In this document: in pieces, positions 52,008 to 58,722 of the stretch
Numbering within the stretch: position 1 is the first letter of the stretch
Layout: every line of letters begins with the position of its first letter
Assembly: GCF_002218025.2 (NCBI RefSeq)
Contig: NZ_AP018680.1
Location: 2,046,001 to 2,110,000 of the forward strand
Source of the DNA: Vibrio casei
GTDB taxonomy: Bacteria; Pseudomonadota; Gammaproteobacteria; Enterobacterales; Vibrionaceae
Direction of reading: 5' to 3'
Length of the DNA: 64,000 nt
The notes under the pieces: generated by a model
Told to the model about the DNA's origin: nothing
The model's input: the letters and a program-made list of their open reading frames with translations, nothing else
The model's database searches: none
Position numbers and translations under genes: made by a program

Positions 52008-52808
52008 TTATTTGCTCTCCCAAGGAATAGCGGCTTTCAATAATTTATCGGTGATGAAATACAAGGCGATCGAGAGCATTGCCAAAATAAATAACGCGGC
52101 AAACATTTCATCGATAATCATCCGGGCGTTAGCTTGTAACATCAGATAGCCCAAACCTTCACTGGATCCGACCCATTCCCCCACGACCGCTCCAATCGGC
52201 GCGATCACTACCGCGACACGAATACCTGAAGCTAAGGTTGGTAAGGCTGCGGGTAATTGAATATGACGTAACAACTGCCACTTAGAAGCGCCCATGGTTT
52301 TGGCGAGATCAAGGTAACCCGTTGGGGTATTACGCAGGCCGTCATAACAGCAAGTGGTCACCGGGAAGAATATAATGATGGCCGCCATCACCACTTTCGA
52401 TGCAATGCCATAACCGAGCCAAAGCATCAAAACTGGCGCGATGGCAAATACTGGGATCGCCTGGCTGGCAATAAGAATCGGTAATAACCAACGTTTGAGT
52501 GGTTCAAACATCAACATTTGTAAGGCGAACAGCAGGCCCATTGATAAACCAAGCGCAAGACCTAGCAAAATTTCCTGCGCGGTTACCCAAGTGTGTTTAA
52601 GCAACACATCATATCGAGTGAGTAATTTATCCAGTACATCGACTGGCGCAGGTAAAATAAAGCTTGGCATATCAAACATCACCACAACCAACTGCCATAA
52701 GCCGAGAATCACCACAACCGTGACTAGCAAACGTAGCGCAGGATGCGTCACACGCTCTTTTTGATTCACTCGGCGAGAAAGCGATTGGTATTGAGTCATC
52801 TCACTCAT
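52008..52808 (-). CDS. thiX: ABC transporter permease (ThiX-like)
   Basis: Inner-membrane subunit of the same importer. 266 residues from the ATG at 52808 (MSEMTQYQSL), which overlaps the ATPase stop by 8 bp; a 42-residue upstream extension of the frame is an overlap artefact. About six membrane segments and the cytoplasmic EAA loop (RNTPTGYLDLAKTMGASKWQLLRHIQLPAALP is the region; key residues are Ala-x-x-x-Gly and Leu-Pro), which contacts the ATPase. Confidence 0.92.
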   Translation of the reverse strand: MSEMTQYQSLSRRVNQKERVTHPALRLLVTVVVILGLWQLVVVMFDMPSFILPAPVDVLDKLLTRYDVLLKHTWVTAQEILLGLALGLSMGLLFALQMLMFEPLKRWLLPILIASQAIPVFAIAPVLMLWLGYGIASKVVMAAIIIFFPVTTCCYDGLRNTPTGYLDLAKTMGASKWQLLRHIQLPAALPTLASGIRVAVVIAPIGAVVGEWVGSSEGLGYLMLQANARMIIDEMFAALFILAMLSIALYFITDKLLKAAIPWESK

Positions 52809-53604
52809 AATCTTTCTCCAATTGCTGCAAAATGGCTTGTTGTAACGCGGCGCATTCGCCATCCAGTACTCGGGGAATCGGCGATTCTGGCACCGCAAGA
52901 GATTGCGCTTTGGCTGGTGTTCCTTGCAGTACATACAATTGATTGGCTAGTCGGACGGCTTCTTGTGGATCATGGGTGATCAAAACCACGGTTTTCTCTT
53001 TCAATAACTCGGCAGACAAGGTCTGTAATTTATGGCGCGTCACGGCATCAAGCGCAGAGAAAGGCTCATCCATCAATACCACTGGCTTGTCTTGCATTAA
53101 GGTGCGAGCGAGCGCCACACGTTGTCTCATTCCACCAGAAAGTTGATCCGGCTTGGCATGGCAATAATCCACCAGCCCGACTTGCTGCAATAATTTCATC
53201 GCACGTTGCTGCTCTTGCGGAGAATCGCTTTGAGAATGATTAAAACGCGAACTTAAACAAACGTTATCCAACACATTGAGCCACGGCAGCAGCAGATCTT
53301 GCTGAGCCATATAAGCGATATGTTCAGTTAACAGTAAGTTGTCTGTGGTAGTCAGATCGCCCTGCCACTCAACTTTGTCAGCTAATAAACCCGCTAGATA
53401 ACGAAGAATCGTCGTTTTTCCGCAACCACTTCGACCTAGCAATACCGTCCATTGCCCTGCTGGGATCTGCATATTGATGCCTGAAAGCGTAGGAGTTTGG
53501 CTATCTTTATATTGCAAACAAGCGTTAGTAATTTGAATGCCGATGGTTTTAGCTGGCATTGCTCTAGGAGACGTAGATTTAATAGACATAGCTTCAGTAG
53601 ACAT
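52801..53604 (-). CDS. thiZ: ABC transporter ATP-binding protein (ThiZ-like)
   Basis: 267 residues. Walker A LLGRSGCGKTTIL (about 57), Q-loop AYMAQQDLLLPWL, signature LSGGMRQRVALARTL (about 158) and Walker B VVLMDEPFSALDAV, H-loop VVLITHDPQEAVRLA. Energises import of the thiamine pyrimidine moiety. First large gene after the TPP riboswitch. The start overlaps the end of a 53-codon upstream frame; an internal ATG at codon 7 is also possible. Confidence 0.93.
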   Translation of the reverse strand: MSTEAMSIKSTSPRAMPAKTIGIQITNACLQYKDSQTPTLSGINMQIPAGQWTVLLGRSGCGKTTILRYLAGLLADKVEWQGDLTTTDNLLLTEHIAYMAQQDLLLPWLNVLDNVCLSSRFNHSQSDSPQEQQRAMKLLQQVGLVDYCHAKPDQLSGGMRQRVALARTLMQDKPVVLMDEPFSALDAVTRHKLQTLSAELLKEKTVVLITHDPQEAVRLANQLYVLQGTPAKAQSLAVPESPIPRVLDGECAALQQAILQQLEKDYE

Positions 53605-53755
53605 AGCTAACGCCTAGCTTTATCACGATTCTATTGAGTGGGATGACCGATAAGTTATTTAAATCAACGTAGTGAGATCCTGAAATCACAGGCGTACTAG
53701 GTTCTTTTAATGAAGATATTTTTTGAGGATTACGCTGTATTGAAGAATTCGCCAT
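53594..53755 (-). CDS. candidate 53-aa ORF between TPP riboswitch and thiZ
   Basis: Unrecognised. Frame starts MANSSIQRNPQKISSLKEP and ends LGVSYVY-stop, overlapping the thiZ start by 11 bp. It has a convincing ribosome site (TAGGAG, 6 bp before ATG), unlike thiZ, whose own site is poor. It could be a leader peptide that couples translation to thiZ or a genuine small protein. Polar and without a signal or membrane helix. Confidence 0.4.
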   Translation of the reverse strand: MANSSIQRNPQKISSLKEPSTPVISGSHYVDLNNLSVIPLNRIVIKLGVSYVY

Positions 53756-53868
53756 TACCACTCCTATTACCGACGTATAGGAACTGGCTTTGGCCGTCAT
53801 TTGGAAGGATCGAAGATCAGATTCGCAAAGGTTGCCGAGATGATTCGGCGAGTGGCAAAGCATTATAG

Positions 53869-53946
53869 TTCCCTACGTCAGTGCTAACTGAATCAGGTTC
53901 TACGGGTCTCGAATTTCGATCTCAGCCAATACTGGCTCCCCGACTA
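53869..53946 (-). promoter_or_regulatory. TPP riboswitch (THI element)
   Basis: The minus strand shows the conserved thi-box order: GTCGGGGAGCC, GGCTGAGA (P2/P3 pyrimidine-sensing part), ACCCGTAGAACCTGATTC, GTTAGCACTGACGTAGGGAA (P4/P5 pyrophosphate-sensing part). It would repress the thi transporter/tenA operon when thiamine pyrophosphate is high. Termination or ribosome-site sequestration was not resolved; no U-tract hairpin is evident directly after it. A possible -10 TATGAT lies at 53957-53962. Confidence 0.95.
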
Positions 53947-54088
53947 TTACGCGCAAATCATAACAGGACATTTACATCAGTAATATGCTTTTTTGATAGT
54001 AACTCCTATTTAGAATTCATTTATGAGAACTAGATGTTCCGTTTGCGATCACTTATGGTCAGGAGAGCGCTATGTCTGAATGATGGAC

Positions 54089-54118
54089 AAAAAAAGTCCG
54101 CAATGAATGCGGACTTTA
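54089..54118 (-). terminator. terminator after the 61-aa unknown gene
   Basis: AAAGTCCGCA-ATGAA-TGCGGACTTT hairpin followed on the minus strand by TTTTTTT; about 85 bp after the stop at 54202. Confidence 0.85.
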
Positions 54119-54157
54119 AGAATGCTTATTATCAAGCTAGTGTTGGTGGAAAATTAT

Positions 54158-54198
54158 TCCCACTCGAATATCAACGGGCACAAAATACATCGAAATAA
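54158..54198. repeat. 41-bp direct repeat, copy A
   Basis: Shares 36 of 41 bases with 56105-56145 in the same orientation (begins TCCCACTCGAATATCAA, ends CGAAATAA). On the minus strand both copies carry an open tail ending Ile-Phe-Glu-Trp-Glu-stop. Copies A and B bracket the unknown small gene, the methionine aminopeptidase and the ParD-like gene. Confidence 0.7.
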
Positions 54199-54201
54199 CA
54201 G

Positions 54202-54387
54202 CTAGTTAGAAATGCCACCTTTCTCGATACCATCATCTATACCATGCGTAGAATTTTTTTGATTTTTTGCAGTTCGTCGGCGTTTTAGTTCTGCTTTGGC
54301 CCAAGCTGAGGATTCTTGCATATCACGACGAAGCTCTTGTATCTCTTCAACACTAAGCCGTCGCGGACCCGAGGTAATTCTATCCAT
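54202..54387 (-). CDS. small basic protein of unknown function (61 aa)
   Basis: Unrecognised family. From the ATG at 54387 (MDRITSGPRRLSVEEIQEL) with a strong site GGAGG 6 bp upstream; the frame extends 21 codons further without one. Highly charged and predicted helical: EEIQELRRDMQESSAWAKAE followed by a KRRR cluster, then an Asn/Ser/Gly tail. Its own terminator follows. Position between direct repeat A and the aminopeptidase suggests it belongs to the accessory segment. Confidence 0.6.
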   Translation of the reverse strand: MDRITSGPRRLSVEEIQELRRDMQESSAWAKAELKRRRTAKNQKNSTHGIDDGIEKGGISN

Positions 54388-54852
54388 CTTGTGCCTCCAA
54401 CTTGTCGCTGTACATTTTAGATAGCGTATCAAAACATGAGTTATCAGCAAGGAACCTTAAGAATATTTTTCATACACATCTTGAAAACCATTAGCATTGA
54501 CCAAATAGTGACAGCGAAAGATAACCTTATTATAAGCAAGAATAAAATTATGAGTTTGAAATCAAGACCAATAGCTAAGTAGACCGGCAAGCCAGATCAA
54601 CGTTGACGTGATAACAAAAAAACGCCAAGCAACACTCCAGGCCTAAAGCCGAGCAAATCCTCGACCAAGTAACGCTACCTCAATATCGAGTCAGACTAAG
54701 CTTTACTGACTCTTGTTACTAAAACGCAAAACATACTTCTACCTTAAAACGATTTGAAACATAGCGATAGATGGGTGGCGTGTGCCCAAATTGAATTTAT
54801 ATTTCTTATGAATTACTACATTAGTTTTGACCAAAAGTTTCACTGTCAACCA
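54388..54852. other. gene-free accessory spacer
   Basis: About 460 bp upstream of the 61-aa gene and downstream of the aminopeptidase. No open frame of interest and no IS end or integron attC core recognised; presumably holds the promoter of the 61-aa gene near 54400-54470. Confidence 0.4.
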
Positions 54853-55641
54853 TTACATCGTTGACAGCTTCTCGTTTTCTCTCAGCGTGAGAACCTCATA
54901 GCCTGTACGAGTGACCAATACTGTATGTTCCCATTGTGCAGAGAGTTTTTTATCTCTAGTAACTACCGTCCAACCATCTTTTTTAGTTTTTATCTTCGCG
55001 GCACCTTGATTAATCATTGGTTCAATAGTGAATATCATTCCCTCTTTTAATGTGAGCCCACTATTTGGATGACCGTAATGAAGCACCTGTGGTTCCTCAT
55101 GCATTTCACGACCTATTCCATGTCCACAATACTCTCTTACAATAGTGTACCCATGGGATTCTGCATGTCTTTGTATTGCATGACCAATGTCACCAAGTTT
55201 TGCTCCAGGTTTTACATTCTTAATACCTTCCCACATAGCGTTATAAGTTGTTTTTACCAATTGAATAGCCAGCGGTGAGGCTGAAGGCATTACATACATT
55301 TTGCTTGAATCAGCAATGAACCCATTCTTTTCTAGAGTAATATCTAGGTTGATAATGTCGGACTTTTTTAAAATTTCTGTCTGTTTAGGTACTCCGTGGC
55401 ACACTACTTCATTTATCGATGAATTTAATACATATTGATAATCATACTGTCCTTTACTTGCAGGACGAGCGTTGAGTTCATTAACAATATACTGCTCAAC
55501 TTTATTGTTAATATCCATCGTAGAGATACCAGGTTGGACGTATTCGTCAAGCATCTTAAAAACCTGCGCAAGCAACTTACCTGATTCTCGCATCAAAGAG
55601 ATATCTTCTTCGGATTTAATCATTACTTGACTATGCATCAT
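54853..55641 (-). CDS. map: methionine aminopeptidase type I, accessory paralogue
   Basis: Removes initiator methionine from proteins. 262 residues. All five metal ligands of the family can be seen: Asp in NLDIT, Asp in FIADSSK, His in GHGIGREMHEEP, Glu in FTIEPMI and Glu in QWEHTVLVT; the S1 histidine in EVVCHGVP is present too. It is not in the usual rpsB-tsf neighbourhood and is divergent in several positions, so it is probably a second copy besides a housekeeping map elsewhere. Overlaps the ParD-like gene by 11 bp (translationally coupled). Confidence 0.93.
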   Translation of the reverse strand: MMHSQVMIKSEEDISLMRESGKLLAQVFKMLDEYVQPGISTMDINNKVEQYIVNELNARPASKGQYDYQYVLNSSINEVVCHGVPKQTEILKKSDIINLDITLEKNGFIADSSKMYVMPSASPLAIQLVKTTYNAMWEGIKNVKPGAKLGDIGHAIQRHAESHGYTIVREYCGHGIGREMHEEPQVLHYGHPNSGLTLKEGMIFTIEPMINQGAAKIKTKKDGWTVVTRDKKLSAQWEHTVLVTRTGYEVLTLRENEKLSTM

Positions 55642-55855
55642 ACTGCTCTTCAGATGTTGAGATATTTGTAGCCGAAACGTTTGCAGATTGCATCAGATTC
55701 GTCATGATCTGATTAAATGAAAGCTGAGGATGTAGCTCGGCTAACATACCCATTTTGATCCAAAATTCTGCTTGCGAATTGATTGAACGTGACATGACTG
55801 AACTTGCTTTACGAAGTTCTTCATGCAGTTCTTCTGAAATTTTAACAATACCCAT
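55631..55855 (-). CDS. ParD-like (ribbon-helix-helix) protein
   Basis: A 74-residue protein resembling the ParD_like family (PF11903 from memory): MGIVKISEELHEELRKASSVMSRSINSQAEFWIKMGMLAEL, a predicted N-terminal ribbon-helix-helix with an arginine-rich turn, and a variable acidic tail. ParD antitoxins bind DNA as dimers and autoregulate. Here the partner gene is a methionine aminopeptidase in place of ParE. Start at the ATG 55855; the frame could extend 7 codons. A strong promoter with palindromic words lies just upstream. Confidence 0.8.
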   Translation of the reverse strand: MGIVKISEELHEELRKASSVMSRSINSQAEFWIKMGMLAELHPQLSFNQIMTNLMQSANVSATNISTSEEQYDA

Positions 55856-55887
55856 CGATATACACCAAACATACAAAACGTATACGA

Positions 55888-55916
55888 AATATATACAGAA
55901 GACACTCTCGTGTCAA
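55888..55916 (-). promoter_or_regulatory. promoter of the parD-like/map operon
   Basis: Minus strand consensus -35 TTGACA (55911-55916), 17-bp spacer, -10 TATATT (55888-55893). The -10 is followed by CGTATACG, a perfect 8-bp palindrome (55879-55886), within an alternating TATA-rich stretch, a plausible operator for autoregulation by the ParD-like protein. Confidence 0.65.
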
Positions 55917-56666
55917 ATCTGCTGGAAACCATGGGATTAATCTGTAGCAATGGAAGCGGACCGAGACGCATGACAGAATAAGTATGAATTAGTACAAGTA
56001 AAGAATCACTCATAAAAACGAGCGTCTGAACAGCTTAAGTTGATAGGAACCTTTGATTCTTTATTTTACAAGGCATAATTAGCTATTTTGATGGTAAGCC
56101 CTACTCCCACTCGAATATCAATAAGCAGAAAATACAACGAAATAAGTAAAAGCTCTGTGCTAAGGATTCTCTTTAAGTGGCTGTCTATATATTCCACACA
56201 TGGAGTTACCGACTATACCAACTGTCAACAAACAGATAAAGATCCAACTGTTTGGCAGGGCAATCACTGAAGAAAGTAGCCCTCAACATAAGTAAATGCA
56301 GCAAAACTTGCCAACGGCACAATGGCTTAAAAAGTGTTAAGAAAACCTTGCTGTTTAACCACAACCAACCTATCAGCACAAATAAGCGCCGTAGAAGCAG
56401 GACTCAGTATGGCAATAGTCCCTCATTTTATCTCTAAGCAAAAAACTTAGTTTGTATGCAAGGAGATGTGAGTTGTTATCAGCCGATTTCGTTGGCGATT
56501 CGCTCAGACTTAGCACCTCCACTCTGAGCCGAGCTTTCGTACTTCTGATGGGTACACTTATTTCTGAAAAACAGCAATCATTATCCTCCACGTAGCTGCG
56601 TCCGATGTAATAGAGTTAAGTGTCATTCACCGAAAGTATCAATGAAAACTGTGATAGTTACTCTTC
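55917..56666. other. decayed intergenic accessory DNA
   Basis: About 750 bp with no intact gene. Contains direct repeat copy B (56105-56145). The rest has only short unrelated frames of about 60 codons on both strands that I cannot assign; the composition and stop density suggest old, degenerate sequence. Confidence 0.45.
56105..56145. repeat. 41-bp direct repeat, copy B
   Basis: 36/41 identical to 54158-54198, same orientation, 1947 bp apart. See copy A. Confidence 0.7.
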
Positions 56667-56810
56667 CTAAAAATCTGTTGATATTGAAGAATCAGCCCAC
56701 AATTCTAATTCTTCAGCTCTACTTTTGAGAGCATCGCGCGACATTGAAAGCGCATCCGAACCTGCAACAAGGCGAGCCGGGCGCTGACTAAGGCCAGCCG
56801 TATGAACAAT
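56667..56810 (-). pseudogene. C-terminal remnant of a short-chain dehydrogenase (SDR)
   Basis: A minus-strand frame reads QRPARLVAGSDALSMSRDAL and ends ELELWADSSISTDF-stop (TAG at 56667-56669). This matches the C-terminal tail of a common SDR subgroup, in which 'P-A-R-L-x-x-G-S-D-A' and 'E-x-W-x-D-x-S-x-S-T-D-F' are conserved. Nothing of the Rossmann domain (TGxxxGxG) remains upstream, and the frame ends at about 56810 against the IS3-family remnant. Interpreted as a gene truncated by a past insertion or deletion. Confidence 0.6.
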
Positions 56811-56828
56811 CAGCAGTACCAATTTTAG

Positions 56829-57150
56829 TTGACCACTACAGATCAGCTTCTAGAATTGCGAACAAAACCTATCGCAATTCGATGTAATAATAGACCTGAA
56901 TTCATCAGTCATGAATTCACTAACTGGGCAAAACAACGAGTAATTCAAATTGATTACATTCAACCCGGAAACCCTCAACAAAATGCTTATATTGAAAGGT
57001 ATAACCGAACCATTCGATACAGTTAGGTGAGCAAGCACATTTTCGATTCATTGGAAGACGTCCAAGACTATGCAACCAATTAACTTTGGTTTTATAATCA
57101 TGGGGGGCCACATAAAGCGAATGGTGGTAAACCACCATTGATGGCTGCTT
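56829..57150 (+). pseudogene. broken IS3-family transposase (C-terminal half of OrfB)
   Basis: Frame 56829-57026 reads RCNNRPEFISHEF, WAKQRVIQIDYIQPGNPQQN and AYIERYNRTIR, the last part of an IS3-family integrase core. After a stop, a second frame continues with HIFDSLEDVQDYATN (stop) LWFYNHGGPHKANGGKPPLMAA, which is the normal C-terminus. The catalytic Asp of the D-N-G motif is replaced (CNNRP) and the first catalytic Asp and OrfA are missing, so this copy is dead. It is not a copy of the intact element at 1593-3228. Confidence 0.8.
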
Positions 57151-57180
57151 AACTTCTACTTTTAACAGCAGTTAAAAATG

Positions 57181-57250
57181 GGAAGATTACCGTTGCTATT
57201 TACGACATCCTTTCGGATGTTCTCTACTAATCTTCAGCTATTCATAGCGT
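57181..57250 (+). promoter_or_regulatory. possible structured leader of chaA
   Basis: Between the transposase remnant and chaA, nested complementary words AGATTA...TAATCT (57188-57233) enclose a stable hairpin GACATCC-TTTC-GGATGTT, followed by GCTAT-TC-ATAGC. Such nesting just ahead of a cation/proton antiporter gene could be an ion-responsive RNA. It is not a convincing match to the manganese (yybP-ykoY) motif. Confidence 0.35.
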
Positions 57251-57270
57251 TCCAGATAAGATTATTACTT

Positions 57271-58365
57271 ATGAAACGATTTATTTTGCAAGAAAAAGCC
57301 CTTCCTATCGCTCTGTTAGCGTTACTTTTTTTTTAAAACATTAGGGAGGGATGTGTTAACGGAGACAACATCTCTTTGGATTTATATTCCCGTATCTATG
57401 GTGTTATTAACGGTTGTTACTTGGACAATATTTTCAGTCGTTCGTCATTCTGATGCGCTTGCTATTAAACTTGGCGAACCTTTCGGAACCTTGATTCTTA
57501 CACTGTCTGTTATATCCCTTGAAGTTGTAATGATTTCTTCCGTAATGTTAACTGGTGAGCCAAATCCTACTATGGCTCGTGACACTATGTTTGCTGTTGT
57601 TATGCTAGTGACTAATGGTCTTGTTGGCTTTACTCTCCTACTTGGTGGCTGGCGTTATCATACTCAAAGCTTCAACTTAGAAGGGGTTAAGTCTTATTTA
57701 GTTGCGATTATTCCACTTGCTTTACTTTGTCTGGTGCTACCTAACTTTACTCGGGGAGGGGCTGTTGGAAGTATGTCGAGTGCTATGTCGTGGATGTTAA
57801 TTATTATCTCAATTATGCTCTACAGTGTTTTTCTTTTGATTCAGACTCGCAGTCACAGTCATTTTTTTGTTGATAGTGATAATGAAGATCATGAAGATCA
57901 TCATGGTCTTTTACAAAGTAATATTTACCATACTTTGTTGTTAATCGTTTATCTTGTCATTGTGATCTTACTTGCTAAGACGCTTGCTGTGCCTATCAAT
58001 TATGGCGTTAATGTTATGGGTGCTCCGGCTGCATTAGGTGGGTTTATTGTCGCTTGTATTGTATTAGCCCCTGAAGCCGTAGGTGCAATCAAAGCGACTT
58101 TGAACAATCAATTACAAAGAGCAATGAATCTTTATTTTGGCTCTGTTTTGGCTACGATTGCACTAACCGTACCCTCTGTACTTTTTATTAGTTTTTTGAT
58201 GGGACAAGAGGTTCGTTGGGGGTGGATGCTGCTGATTTGGTGTTGTTAATTACAACGTTAATGGTGTGTAAGGTCACATTTAGTAGCGGACGGACTAATG
58301 TACTGCATGGGGCTTCTCATCTAGTATTATTCATTGTGTATTTATTTCTTATGTTTGAGCAATAA
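57271..58365 (+). pseudogene. chaA: calcium/sodium:proton antiporter ChaA, two frameshifts
   Basis: ChaA exchanges Na+, K+ or Ca2+ for protons across the inner membrane. Joined over two 1-base frameshifts the product is about 364 residues (E. coli 366). The first part (57271-57331) reads MKRFILQEKALPIALLALL and breaks at a run of nine T (57326-57334). The main frame (57353-58249 open) has SVVRHSDALAIKLGEPFGTLILTLSV, the acidic/His loop SDNEDHEDHHG, and LAPEAVGAIKATLNNQLQRAMN. It breaks again at a G run (58218-58222); the other frame completes DLVLLITTLMVCKVTFSSGRTNVLHGASHL and ends at 58365. GTG at 57353 after GGGAGGG could restart translation. Confidence 0.85.
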
Positions 58366-58465
58366 AGTTAATCATATAAGCAAGTATAGATTAGCCTTAG
58401 ATTTGGATAGTTATGTACATCTAACCTAATTTATGCATTGCTAAACGAGAAATAATGTAGATCTT

Positions 58466-58515
58466 AACCAGAACAATGACTAATTGTTAGTCATTGTTCT
58501 GGTTGTTTGTTTTGA
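58466..58515 (+). terminator. chaA terminator with perfect 18-bp stem
   Basis: 58466-58483 and 58487-58504 are perfectly complementary (AACCAGAACAATGACTAA arm) around a 3-nt TTG loop, followed by GTTTGTTTTG. Lies 100 bp after chaA and may act for both converging transcripts. Confidence 0.75.
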
Positions 58516-58527
58516 TTAGCGTTAAGT

Positions 58528-58698
58528 TCAGATATATGATGAGTTAGAATTTAACTGATAATATTCATAAGCAAATTCGTATTGGAGTTGGGATAAATCT
58601 AATTCGCATTCATGAATTTTGCAGTATCCTACTCGCTTTATGGAAGATATCCATTTCCTACTTTGTTGATAAAAATGACACCAATTTTTAATTTTCAT
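58528..58698 (-). CDS. candidate 56-aa protein downstream of norW
   Basis: No family recognised. Minus-strand frame starts MKIKNWCHFYQQSRKW, contains YCKIHECELDLSQLQYEFAY and ends SSYI-stop. It begins 25 bp after norW ends, with AAGGG about 9 bp before the ATG, so it is well placed as the third gene of norVW. The C-x2-H-x-C-like cluster (Cys-Lys-Ile-His-Glu-Cys) could bind a metal. It ends just before the terminator at 58466. Confidence 0.5.
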   Translation of the reverse strand: MKIKNWCHFYQQSRKWISSIKRVGYCKIHECELDLSQLQYEFAYEYYQLNSNSSYI

Positions 58699-58722
58699 TT
58701 GTTTACCCTTTTATAATGAGTT

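Noticed and set aside
52008..52934. 308-aa version of the ThiX permease
   Set aside because: The first 42 residues overlap the ATPase gene in another frame and do not look like permease; start moved to 52808.
53594..53863. 89-aa frame starting inside the TPP riboswitch region
   Set aside because: The first 36 codons run close to the aptamer without a ribosome site; only the shorter 53-codon frame from 53755 is kept as a candidate.
56252..56591. 60-70 codon frames in the accessory gap
   Set aside because: No ribosome site, family similarity or consistent composition; frames contradict one another on both strands.
54388..56666. integron cassette array with attC sites
   Set aside because: Small genes in a Vibrio accessory segment suggested this, but I found no attC core pairs (GTTRRRY/RYYYAAC) at gene ends, and the genes have their own promoters and terminators.
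57181..57250. yybP-ykoY manganese riboswitch before chaA
   Set aside because: Hairpins are present but the conserved loop sequences of that class are not recognisable.
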